Below, one piece after another: positions 15,263-23,127 of a DNA stretch of 40,783 bases. Source of the stretch: Oscillospiraceae bacterium (GTDB lineage Bacteria > Bacillota > Clostridia > Oscillospirales > Acutalibacteraceae); NCBI GenBank assembly GCA_902796075.1, contig CADBNN010000103.1:1-40783 (forward strand), read 5' to 3'. The first letter of the stretch is position 1. Each line of letters opens with the position of its first letter. The notes under the pieces were generated by a model. It searched no databases, was not told where the DNA came from, and saw only the letters and a program-made list of their open reading frames with translations. A program made the translations under genes and the position numbers.

Positions 15263-16003
15263 TTATTCCATATAAGCAAATTGTGAAAAGCGCCAGCCGG
15301 CTTCGGTTTTAACCAGTTTGTAGGTAAAAGTGCGGGTGGTAAAACCGCTCATGTCCGCCGGCATGGTATAAATGGGATCGCCCGTGTATGCGTCGGCGGC
15401 ATACAGCGCCGTGGCGGTCCATTGCATTTCGGTTTCGGTGCGGCTGTCCACCGCAAACACGTGGCCGGCGTAGGTCACGTCCGACCCGCCGCCTGCGTCG
15501 ATCATGCAGGCCCGGTCATCTTCCCCGGCCCGCACACAGCCGTCGGGCGTAAGCAGTTCCTGTTGAATGAGCCGGTCGGTAAACAAGCCCGCCAAATAGG
15601 CTTTGCACTGGGTGTAGGTGGAAAAGGACGGATGCACGATGGGATGGCAGGGCATGCCGCCGATGTCATAGGTAACAGACGGATCCACCGTGAAACCGCA
15701 TTTGGCAAACGCGCCGTAAACGGCATAGGCTTCCAAAAACAAGGCTTGCAGGTCGGGTTCCACCGCCGGCGCGCCCTGGGCGGTAAGGGCCGGGTCGGGT
15801 GCCACGTCCACAGCCGGTTCAGAAGCCGGTTCGGACGCCGGCGCCGGCTGAGACGCCGGCTGGCTTGCCGCCGACGGATCGGGACCGGACGCGGACGGCG
15901 CGGAAGGCGCCGTTTGGGTGGGCGCCGCAGGGCCGCCCGTGCAAGCGGTGAAACACACCGCCGCCAAGCACAAGCACAGCAACCAACACAAGGCCTGTTT
16001 CAT
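15263..16003 (-). CDS. Lipoprotein with IseA-like C-terminal domain
   Basis: The protein has 246 residues. ATG 16003 has GGGAGGG upstream; an in-frame extension to 16087 is discarded because it buries the signal peptide. A lipoprotein signal ends at Cys21 (FTAC). Residues ~22-75 are a Pro/Ala/Ser-rich linker with repeated SQPAS/SEPAS-type units. The C-terminal domain (~85-246) has HPIVHPSFSTYTQCKAYLAG, then LFTDRLIQQEL and FTYKLVKTEAGWRFSQFAY. This pattern resembles the IseA / D,L-endopeptidase inhibitor family, proteins that restrain cell-wall hydrolases. That link is by pattern memory, not alignment. The gene is between the aminotransferase (19 bases) and the BspA/dockerin gene (30 bases), so co-expression is likely. 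Confidence 0.7.
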   Translation of the reverse strand: MKQALCWLLCLCLAAVCFTACTGGPAAPTQTAPSAPSASGPDPSAASQPASQPAPASEPASEPAVDVAPDPALTAQGAPAVEPDLQALFLEAYAVYGAFAKCGFTVDPSVTYDIGGMPCHPIVHPSFSTYTQCKAYLAGLFTDRLIQQELLTPDGCVRAGEDDRACMIDAGGGSDVTYAGHVFAVDSRTETEMQWTATALYAADAYTGDPIYTMPADMSGFTTRTFTYKLVKTEAGWRFSQFAYME

Positions 16004-16022
16004 AAACGATCCCTCCCTGCGA

Positions 16023-17273
16023 TTACAGCATGTCCCGCAGCACGTCCCGCAAGATCTGCAGACCGGCCAGCAGGTTTTCCTTTTCAATGGTAAGGGGCGG
16101 CATCAGCTTCAGCACGGCGTTATCGCGGCCCACCCGCTCCAGCACCAGGCCGTTTTCAAAACAGCGGTGCATCACGGCCGAAGACAGATCGCTGCCGCCC
16201 AGCGCCGAAAGGTCTACGCCCCACAGCAGGCCGATGCCCCGGGTGACGATGCCGGCGTGGATGGGTTCGATCTGTTCTTTCATAAAGGCGGCCACGATCT
16301 GCTCTTTTTCGGCCACCTGCCGGTCTACCTGTTCGTTCACAAACACTTCCAGCGCGGCTTTGGCCGCCACCAGCGAAAGCTGGTTGCCCCGGAAGGTGCC
16401 GGTGTGTTCACCGGGGGTCCACAGGTCCAGTTCCGGCTTCATCAGCAGCAGCGCCATGGGCATGCCGATACCGCCGATAGATTTGGAAACGGTGACCATA
16501 TCGGGCACGATGCCCGCCCGTTCAAAGGAGAAAAAGTTGCCGCTGCGGCCGCAGCCGGCCTGAATATCGTCAACGACCAACAGCACGTCCTGCCGGTCGC
16601 ACAGCGCCCGCAGGTTTTGCAGCCAGGTTACGTCAAAGGGATAAATGCCCCCGTCGGCCTGCACCGCTTCCACCACCACGGCGGCGGGTTTTTCCACGCC
16701 GGAATGGTCGTCGGTCATCAGCGTTTCCATATAGGCGATGGTGTCCAGTTCCGGGAACATATAGGGCGCGGGAATGTGGGTAACGCCCCCAAGAGGCGTG
16801 CCGGCGCCCCCGCGGGAGGCGGCGTCGGTGGTGAGCGCCAACGAGCCCATGGTCATGCCGTGGAAGGCGCCCATGAGGGCAAAAATGTTTTGCCGGCCGG
16901 TAACTTTGCGAGCCAGCTTTAAGGCCGCTTCCACCGCATTGGTGCCGGTGGGGCCGCAAAACTGGATCTTATAATCCAGCCCCCGGGGCTGCAGAATGGT
17001 GCGTTCAAAACAGTCGATAAAATCCGCCTTGGCAGGGGTGTACATATCCAGCGCGTGAATAATGCCGTCTCCCTGCAAATATTCCATCACCTTGCCCTTG
17101 ATGTAAGGGTTATTGTGGCCGTAATTGACCCCGCCGGCTCCGCTGAAGAAGTCGATGTAGGTCTTGCCGGCCGTGTCGGTGAGCAGGCAGCCCCGGGCGG
17201 TGGCGAACACCGTGGGGAAACTGCGGCAATATGAGCGGACGTTGGATTCATACGTTTCAAACGGTTGTTGCAT
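16023..17273 (-). CDS. ectB: Class III aminotransferase, EctB (diaminobutyrate--2-oxoglutarate transaminase) type
   Basis: This 416-residue PLP enzyme of EctB type transfers an amino group from glutamate to aspartate-4-semialdehyde, giving 2,4-diaminobutyrate. Diagnostic segments are FFSGAGGVNYGHNNP (42-56), QFCGPTGTNAVEAALK (104-119), GAFHGMT (135-141), DDIQAG (235-240) and SKSIGG with the PLP-binding Lys264. The start at 17273 is set by GGAGAG nine bases upstream; an in-frame ATG at 17300 lacks one. ectA and ectC are not adjacent, so ectoine synthesis is not supported here. The product may serve another pathway, or specificity may differ. It follows clpE by 27 bases on the same strand. Confidence 0.8.
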   Translation of the reverse strand: MQQPFETYESNVRSYCRSFPTVFATARGCLLTDTAGKTYIDFFSGAGGVNYGHNNPYIKGKVMEYLQGDGIIHALDMYTPAKADFIDCFERTILQPRGLDYKIQFCGPTGTNAVEAALKLARKVTGRQNIFALMGAFHGMTMGSLALTTDAASRGGAGTPLGGVTHIPAPYMFPELDTIAYMETLMTDDHSGVEKPAAVVVEAVQADGGIYPFDVTWLQNLRALCDRQDVLLVVDDIQAGCGRSGNFFSFERAGIVPDMVTVSKSIGGIGMPMALLLMKPELDLWTPGEHTGTFRGNQLSLVAAKAALEVFVNEQVDRQVAEKEQIVAAFMKEQIEPIHAGIVTRGIGLLWGVDLSALGGSDLSSAVMHRCFENGLVLERVGRDNAVLKLMPPLTIEKENLLAGLQILRDVLRDML

Positions 17274-17300
17274 GACGATTAACTCTCCTAACCTATGCAT

Positions 17301-19580
17301 TTACAGTATTTGCAAGCCGTTTTCCGTTAAACAAAAACCGGAAACGGCGCGTTCGGCATTTTGAATGATGGCTTGGGCAATGGGATCTTCCGCCCGGCGG
17401 CGCACCACGTTGCGCAGGTCACGGGCGCCCCGGGTCTTGCCAAAAGCGGCGTCGGCCAGCAGGCCGGGCACGTTTTCATCCCACGTAAGGGTGTAACCTT
17501 TATCGGCCAGCGAGCCTTTGAGCTCGGTGAGCATAAGCACGGCGATGCGGGCAAAATCCTCCCGGGTGAGGGGGTGGAAGCACACCACTTCGTCTACCCG
17601 GCCGATAAATTCCGGCCGCAAAAAGTCCTTAAGGGCTTTCATGGTTTTTTCATCGCTGAGCGCCTGCTCGTTTTTGCCAAAGCCCAGGCTGGTGCTGCCC
17701 ACGCTGCTGCCGGCGTTGGTGGTCATCACAATAATGATGTTTTCAAAATTCACCGTGCGGCCCTGGGCGTCGGTAATGCGGCCGTCGTCCAAAATCTGCA
17801 GCAAAATGTTCATCACGTCGGGATGGGCTTTTTCAATTTCATCGAACAACAGCACCGAATAGGGCTTGCGGCGCACTTTTTCGGTGAGCTGGCCGGCTTC
17901 GTCATACCCCACGTAGCCGGGGGGCGAGCCGATGATGCGGGACGCCGAATGCTTTTCCATAAATTCCGACATATCCAGCCGGATGAGGGTTTCGGGCGAA
18001 TCGAACAGTTCGTTGGCCAGCACCTTCACCAGTTCGGTTTTGCCCACGCCGGTGGGGCCGGCAAAAATGAAGGACGCGGGCCGGCGGCGGGGACTGATCT
18101 GCACCCGGGAACGGCGCACCGCCATGGCCACCAGCGCCACGGCTTCGTCCTGTCCCACGATCTTTTCTTTGAGCCGGTCTTCCAGATCGGCCAGCCGTTT
18201 CAGATCCCCCGCCTGGATCTTGGCGGCGGGAATGCCGGTCCACAGTTCGATCACCCGGGCCAGATCCTCTTCGGTCACCCGGTTTTCGGCGGTGGCGGCG
18301 GGCTTGAGTTCTTCCGCTTCCAGCATTTTTTGGGAAAGGGAGCTTTTTACGTTGGCAATGCGCTCATAGTCCGCTTCCTGCCCTTCGGCCGGCTGTTCCA
18401 GCGCTTCCAGCTGCTGTTCCAGGGCGCGCACGTCCTTTTGCAGCAAAAACAGTTTGTCGGCCGCTTTGTTGCGCAGGGCGGCGCAGGTGCAGGCTTCGTC
18501 CAGCAGGTCTATGGCCTTGTCGGGCAAAAACCGGTCGTTGATATACCGTTCCGACAGCGTGACCGCCGCCCGGACGATGCCCGGCGAAACGGTAACGTGA
18601 TGGAACTGTTCGTAATAATCCCGCACCCCGTCCAGCACGGCAATGGCGTCTTCCACCGAAGGCTCTTCCACCTTAACGGGTTGAAAACGCCGTTCCAGCG
18701 CGCTGTCTTTTTCAATATGCTTGCGATATTCGTTAAAGGTGGTGGCGCCGATGACCTGCACCTCGCCCCGGGACAGGGCGGGCTTGAGGATGTTGGCGGC
18801 GTTCATGGAGCCTTCACTGTCGCCGGTGCCCACCAGAGAATGGACTTCGTCGATAAACAAAATGATGTTGCCGTCGGCCTTCACTTCGTCTATCAGGCCT
18901 TTAATGCGGCTTTCAAACTGGCCCCGGAACTGGGTGCCCGCCACCAGAGCGGTCATATCCAGCAGGTGCAGTTCCTTGTCTGCCAGCTTGGCCGGCACGT
19001 TGCCGGCGGCGATTTTAAGGGCCAGCCCTTCGGCAATGGCGGTTTTGCCCACGCCCGGTTCGCCAATGAGGCAGGGATTGTTTTTGGATCGGCGGCACAG
19101 GATCTGCACCACCCGGTACAGTTCCCGGTCACGGCCGATGATGCGGTCGATTTTGCCCGCCCGGGCTTTGGCGGTCAGGTCGGTGCAGTACAAGTCCAGA
19201 TATTTGCGCTTTTTCGGTTTGGGCGCAGCCTGGCCTTTGCCGGTTTTTTTCTCTTCGGCGGGGGCTTCCTTGTTCTGATTCATCATTTCCTGCATAAAGG
19301 GAAAAGTGGCCGCCCCGCCGGGGGTAAAGCCTTCGCCGTCCCCGTCTCCGTCTTCATCGCCGCCGAACATTTCCATCATATGGCTCATTTCTTCCGAAGC
19401 GGCTTCCAGGTCTTCGTCCGAAAGGTTCATGCGGTTGAGCAGGTCGGTGACCGGCTTGATATTCAATTCCCGCGCGCACTGCAAACACAGGCCCTCGGGG
19501 GTGGATTTATCGCCTTCCACACGGGTGATGAACACCACGGCGGGGCGGGTTTTGCAGCGACTGCATAATCTGGGGTTCAT
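17301..19580 (-). CDS. clpE: ClpE-type HSP100 ATPase with N-terminal zinc finger
   Basis: The protein has 759 residues. It unfolds and feeds damaged proteins to ClpP. The N-terminus carries CSRC (Cys6, Cys9) and CLQC (Cys32, Cys35), a zinc finger that marks ClpE and replaces the ClpC N-domain. An acidic, Gly-rich linker (~70-90) follows. AAA module 1 has Walker A GEPGVGKT (173-180) and FIDEVH. A short middle coiled coil lies around residues 395-445. AAA module 2 has [19 protein letters not shown] and the sensor GARDLRN near the end. Its ATG overlaps the pgsA stop codon (ATGA), so the two are translationally coupled. No CtsR operator lies upstream of this operon, unlike for clpC at 32399. Confidence 0.9.
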   Translation of the reverse strand: MNPRLCSRCKTRPAVVFITRVEGDKSTPEGLCLQCARELNIKPVTDLLNRMNLSDEDLEAASEEMSHMMEMFGGDEDGDGDGEGFTPGGAATFPFMQEMMNQNKEAPAEEKKTGKGQAAPKPKKRKYLDLYCTDLTAKARAGKIDRIIGRDRELYRVVQILCRRSKNNPCLIGEPGVGKTAIAEGLALKIAAGNVPAKLADKELHLLDMTALVAGTQFRGQFESRIKGLIDEVKADGNIILFIDEVHSLVGTGDSEGSMNAANILKPALSRGEVQVIGATTFNEYRKHIEKDSALERRFQPVKVEEPSVEDAIAVLDGVRDYYEQFHHVTVSPGIVRAAVTLSERYINDRFLPDKAIDLLDEACTCAALRNKAADKLFLLQKDVRALEQQLEALEQPAEGQEADYERIANVKSSLSQKMLEAEELKPAATAENRVTEEDLARVIELWTGIPAAKIQAGDLKRLADLEDRLKEKIVGQDEAVALVAMAVRRSRVQISPRRRPASFIFAGPTGVGKTELVKVLANELFDSPETLIRLDMSEFMEKHSASRIIGSPPGYVGYDEAGQLTEKVRRKPYSVLLFDEIEKAHPDVMNILLQILDDGRITDAQGRTVNFENIIIVMTTNAGSSVGSTSLGFGKNEQALSDEKTMKALKDFLRPEFIGRVDEVVCFHPLTREDFARIAVLMLTELKGSLADKGYTLTWDENVPGLLADAAFGKTRGARDLRNVVRRRAEDPIAQAIIQNAERAVSGFCLTENGLQIL

Positions 19581-20164
19581 TTGGTCTCTCCTTCAAATCG
19601 TTCGGTTTCCACGTTATAGGCGCCGGACAAAATGCCCAAAAACACCGGCACGTAGGATATAAGAGCGGCGATCATGGCCGCGCTGCACGCCGCCGCCATG
19701 GCCCAGTAGGCCCAGGCCGGCAGCACAACGGCGCACAAGTCGGTTATCACAACGCCGAAAAACACAACGTATAACAGCACGGTGGCAGCCTTGCCCACCC
19801 ATTTGGACGCGGCCGGCCGGGTGCCCTTTTTATAAAGGATCAGCGCGCCGATGAGCATGATGAGTTCCTTTACCGCCAGCACGCCCATGGCCAGCCACAA
19901 AGCCGGGTGCCGCAGGGCAATGCCCAGCGCCACCGCCGCCATGGTAAGCTTGTCGGCAATGGGGTCCAGCACCTTGCCCAGGGTGGAGATCTGGTTGAAC
20001 CGGCGGGCAATGTAACCGTCCATCATATCGGTAACGCCCGAAAGAGCCAGCAGCACCGCCGCCGCCAAAAACCAGCCACGGCTGTAAGTAACAACAATGG
20101 GGGCGATGAGCAGCAGCCGCACCACCGAAAGCAGATTGGGCACCGTGTAAATCGAATCCTTCAC
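19577..20164 (-). CDS. pgsA: CDP-diacylglycerol--glycerol-3-phosphate 3-phosphatidyltransferase
   Basis: This membrane enzyme of 195 residues makes phosphatidylglycerol phosphate, the committed step to phosphatidylglycerol. The CDP-alcohol phosphatidyltransferase motif is complete: Asp46, Asp49-Gly50, Ala53-Arg54, Gly63, Asp67, Asp71. Several hydrophobic helices fit the family's six-helix fold. The length is normal. The start is GTG at 20164 with GAGGAG nine bases upstream. cvpA lies 30 bases upstream and clpE overlaps its end by four bases. Related CDP-alcohol transferases share the motif, but MKDSIYTVPNLLSVVRLLL at the N-terminus fits PgsA. Confidence 0.9.
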   Translation of the reverse strand: MKDSIYTVPNLLSVVRLLLIAPIVVTYSRGWFLAAAVLLALSGVTDMMDGYIARRFNQISTLGKVLDPIADKLTMAAVALGIALRHPALWLAMGVLAVKELIMLIGALILYKKGTRPAASKWVGKAATVLLYVVFFGVVITDLCAVVLPAWAYWAMAAACSAAMIAALISYVPVFLGILSGAYNVETERFEGETK

Positions 20165-20194
20165 AACAAAGGTCTCCTCTCCCCTGCGGGGGCG

Positions 20195-20890
20195 TCAGCG
20201 AAATACCGCCCGCAGCGCCTCGCTTAAATAATAATATATCAGCGAATTTTCCCGGGTGATCTCGGTTACGCCGAACAGGCCGTTGGGGTTGATTTGGGTG
20301 GAAAGGTTAAACAGGCCGCACACACCCAGGCTGAGCAGCACGCCGACGACCACCCCCACCAGCGCACCGGCAGCGGCGTTGATGCCTTTGATCACCGGCA
20401 GGTCGGCGGTGTGTACCAGCCCTTTGCTGATAAGGGCCAGCACGATCCACAACAGCACAAACAGCAAAATAAAGCACAGCACCCGCAGCAACAGCACCAT
20501 GGGCGGGCGGATAATATCATTTTTCACGGTGTTGGCGGCGTCGGTCATGGTTTGGCCCGCCACCTTTTGCACCGCTTTGTTTGTATCAAAGGCCAGCAAA
20601 CGACCCAGGCCGCCGATGACGGTGTCGGCTCCCAGCAGTTTTTCCACCGCCCGTTCGGCCGTTTGCACCGCCGCGTCTTCAAAAGCGGCGTCTACGGTGC
20701 GGTTCACGCTTTCGGCAAAAAACATATCATAAGCCCCTTGGGAAGCAGGCGCCGAAAGCACAAAGGCCAGCGCCAGCGCCACCACCACGGTCAAAAAGGA
20801 CAGCAGCATTTTCACAATGCCCCGCCGAAAACCCACGTAACCCGCCACGGCCACAATGAGCACCAATACGATATCAATGATCCACGTCAT
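20195..20890 (-). CDS. CvpA family membrane protein
   Basis: The protein has 231 residues. Hydrophobic segments at ~1-20, 25-45, ~130-155 and ~170-195, and the N-terminus WIIDIVLVLIVAVAGYVGFRRGIVK, are typical of the CvpA/colicin V production family. The family's biochemical role in Firmicutes is not settled. A longer loop between the second and third membrane segments (~48-125) is amphipathic and rich in Ala, Val, Glu and Asp. The start at 20890 has AAAGGA upstream and the promoter at 20914-20942 lies just before it, so this is the first gene of its own operon with pgsA and clpE. Confidence 0.85.
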   Translation of the reverse strand: MTWIIDIVLVLIVAVAGYVGFRRGIVKMLLSFLTVVVALALAFVLSAPASQGAYDMFFAESVNRTVDAAFEDAAVQTAERAVEKLLGADTVIGGLGRLLAFDTNKAVQKVAGQTMTDAANTVKNDIIRPPMVLLLRVLCFILLFVLLWIVLALISKGLVHTADLPVIKGINAAAGALVGVVVGVLLSLGVCGLFNLSTQINPNGLFGVTEITRENSLIYYYLSEALRAVFR

Positions 20891-20913
20891 ATCACGTCAT
20901 CCTTTCCTGTTGC

Positions 20914-20942
20914 AGTATACCAGTTTCGCCCCGGTTTTTCAA
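20914..20942 (-). promoter_or_regulatory. Sigma-A promoter of the cvpA-pgsA-clpE operon
   Basis: On the minus strand TTGAAA (20942-20937), a 17-base spacer, TATACT (20919-20914). The -35 overlaps the stop codon of the DUF5711 gene (20939-20941), allowing both read-through from upstream and independent starts. Confidence 0.7.
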
Positions 20943-22381
20943 GGGGTGATCTCGGTCATCACGTCGGATCCCAGCACAATGGCCCGGTTGCCCTTGCACA
21001 CCAGCGCCCGGCCGTCGTTTGCCAGGGCGGCTTCCTGCCGCAAAACGCCATTGCGGTTATAGAACTGCACCGTTTCGTCCGAAAGCAGACTGATCCATCC
21101 GCCCCGGGCGGCCACGGCGATCACCGGCACGGTCACGTCGGCCTGCCCCATCAGGTTCAGGTTGCGGTCCAACACCACCAACTGGTGGTCGCGGGCGTTT
21201 TGATACCGCTCCAGCACCAGCACGGCGCCGTCGGCCGACCGGTTGTCAAAACACGCCAGGGTGTTGCCTTCAAACATATAATCCTGCCGCTCGCCCGCTT
21301 TGGTCACCGACGACAGCCGATCGGTAAACAGCGCCACGCAGGTGGTGCCTTTCACATCCAGCGAAACGGGCAAACAGCCCCCGTAGGATTCCTCCAGCAG
21401 GGTGGTGCCCCGGCGGGTATCAAACAGCAGCAGGTCGGTGACCGCCTGACCGCCCTCCACATGCAGCGCAAACACGGCGGCATACCGCCCGTTGCCCGAA
21501 AGGGATACCGCCGTGATCTGGCGGGAGGAGGAGTGCCACACATACCGTTGTTGGCCGGCGGGGGTGTAAACCGTTACATCGGAAACATAGTCACCCGCGC
21601 GGGTCACCACGGCAAAGCTGCCGTTATCGGCCACGTCGGCGGTGGTAACGGCGCCCGAAGCCTCCAGCGAAAACAAGGTGCGGGCCCGGTTTTCCATACG
21701 CAGGCCCCGGCCGCCCCGGTCATACACCAGCACCCGGGCGGAGCAGCTGCACATGGCCGGGTTGGCAAAGCCGTGCTGGCGGTCAAACAGCAGCCGGCCG
21801 TCTGACCGGTATAATTGCAAAGAAGAATCGCCCAGCAGCGCCACGTCGCTGCCCACCGGCAGCATGGTGCGCACGCCGGCCGAAACCGCCACGGGGTATC
21901 CATCTCCCGTGCCGGCACCGGCAAACACGGTTTCTACATACTCGGGGATGCTGATGGGCACCAGCGCGTTGATGATGAACAGCGCTGCCACCACCAGGGC
22001 CGCCACGCCCACCCAACGGGCGATCTTGCGGCCGCGGCCCCCAAAAATGACCTGCAGGTCCTCCCGGGTAAGCCGCCGCCGGGGCGCGGCTTTCGGTTTT
22101 TTCGCCGGCGCCGGATCGGCCGGCGCATGCCTGGTTTGGGGCGCACGTGCCGGGGCAGCCGGCGCTTTGGCCGCCGCTTTGGCCGCCGCCTGCCGCTGTT
22201 CCTTTTGGGCCTGGCGGCGGGCGTCCCGTTCCATCTTTTCAGCCATTTTCTGCTCTTGCCGAGCCAACCGGTCCTGTTCTTTTTTGTTGTTTTTCTGGTC
22301 CCGTCCCGCGGCGATCACCCGCACCTTGGTGCGTTCCATGGCGGCGCGGCGGGCGTCGGGTCGTTTGTTTTCGTTGGCCAT
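20939..22381 (-). CDS. DUF5711 family membrane-anchored beta-propeller-like protein
   Basis: The protein has 480 residues. Residues 1-115 are highly charged and Ala/Lys/Arg-rich, with a coiled-coil-like stretch (KEQDRLARQEQKMAEKMERD), and should be cytoplasmic. One transmembrane helix at ~122-142 (WVGVAALVVAALFIINALV) follows. Residues ~160-480 repeat a pattern of hydrophobic strands and Asp/Gly/Ser turns (VALLGDSSLQLYRSDG, VSLSGNGRYAAVFAL, WISLLSDETVQFYNRNGVL), as in WD40-like or propeller folds outside the cell. This fits DUF5711, a Clostridia family without established function. It follows truA by 11 bases. The ATG at 22381 has AGAGGA upstream. Confidence 0.8.
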   Translation of the reverse strand: MANENKRPDARRAAMERTKVRVIAAGRDQKNNKKEQDRLARQEQKMAEKMERDARRQAQKEQRQAAAKAAAKAPAAPARAPQTRHAPADPAPAKKPKAAPRRRLTREDLQVIFGGRGRKIARWVGVAALVVAALFIINALVPISIPEYVETVFAGAGTGDGYPVAVSAGVRTMLPVGSDVALLGDSSLQLYRSDGRLLFDRQHGFANPAMCSCSARVLVYDRGGRGLRMENRARTLFSLEASGAVTTADVADNGSFAVVTRAGDYVSDVTVYTPAGQQRYVWHSSSRQITAVSLSGNGRYAAVFALHVEGGQAVTDLLLFDTRRGTTLLEESYGGCLPVSLDVKGTTCVALFTDRLSSVTKAGERQDYMFEGNTLACFDNRSADGAVLVLERYQNARDHQLVVLDRNLNLMGQADVTVPVIAVAARGGWISLLSDETVQFYNRNGVLRQEAALANDGRALVCKGNRAIVLGSDVMTEITP

Positions 22382-22392
22382 CGTATTGTCCT

Positions 22393-23127
22393 CTATTCGT
22401 AAAATACCCGGTTCAAATACAGTCCTTCCGCCGGAGCGGTGGGACCGGCGTTTTTGCGGCGGCGGCTTTGCACAATGGCGGGAATGCCGTCGGGCGGGAT
22501 CTTGCCTTCGCTCACCCGCAGCAGCGTGCCCACCATAATGCGCACCATGTTATACAAGAATCCGTCGGCCGTAACGGTAAACCTCACCAGATCCCCCTGC
22601 CGTTCCACCCGGGCGTTCATCACGGTGCGGGTCTTGTCTCCTTCTTTGGCCCGCTCGGCGCAAAAAGCGGAAAAATCGTGGGTGCCCACAAAATCCCGGG
22701 CGGCCCGGTCCATGGCTTCCACCCGCAGGGGAAACCGGTAATGATAGGCCCGGCCGTGGTAAAACGGATCCCGGTGGGCGCCGTTATAGATCACGTATAC
22801 ATACTCTTTGGCTTTGACCGAATACCGGGCGTGAAAGTCGTTGGGCACCACCCGGCAGGCGGTGGCGGCAATATCGTTGGGCAGACGCCGGTTGACGGCA
22901 CACACCACCCCGTAGGGGTCCCGGATCAGGTCGCTGTCGAAATGACAGCAATACATATTGGCGTGCACGCCGGCGTCGGTCCGGCTGCAGCCGGTCACAC
23001 CCGGCCGCTGGGGAAACATCTCGCACAAAGCGTCCTGAATAATGGGCTGGATGGCGCGGGCGTTATCCTGCACCTGCCAGCCGTGGTAGGCGGTGCCCAA
23101 ATAGCGCAGGGTGAGCAAATATCTCAT
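22393..23127 (-). CDS. truA: tRNA pseudouridine(38-40) synthase
   Basis: TruA converts uridines 38-40 of the tRNA anticodon stem to pseudouridine. The protein has 244 residues, the normal length. The catalytic Asp51 is in GCSRTDAGVHA; the N-terminus RYLLTLRYLGTAYHGWQVQ and the C-terminal FLYNMVRIMVGTLL are family hallmarks. The start is ATG at 23127, overlapping the TGA of ecfT as ATGA; a much longer in-frame extension into ecfT is rejected. Coupling of truA with ecfT-ecfA genes is common in Firmicutes ribosomal regions, though here the ribosomal genes are absent. Confidence 0.95.
   Translation of the reverse strand: MRYLLTLRYLGTAYHGWQVQDNARAIQPIIQDALCEMFPQRPGVTGCSRTDAGVHANMYCCHFDSDLIRDPYGVVCAVNRRLPNDIAATACRVVPNDFHARYSVKAKEYVYVIYNGAHRDPFYHGRAYHYRFPLRVEAMDRAARDFVGTHDFSAFCAERAKEGDKTRTVMNARVERQGDLVRFTVTADGFLYNMVRIMVGTLLRVSEGKIPPDGIPAIVQSRRRKNAGPTAPAEGLYLNRVFYE

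Noticed and set aside
15422-16922. Long plus-strand frames over the lipoprotein and aminotransferase
   Set aside because: Arg/His/Gly-rich shadow translations without ribosome-binding sites; the minus-strand genes are well supported.
17361-19568. A 735-codon open frame antisense to clpE
   Set aside because: GC-rich genes with strong third-position bias leave long open antisense frames; the product is His/Gln/Gly-rich low-complexity sequence and the clpE frame has clear motifs.
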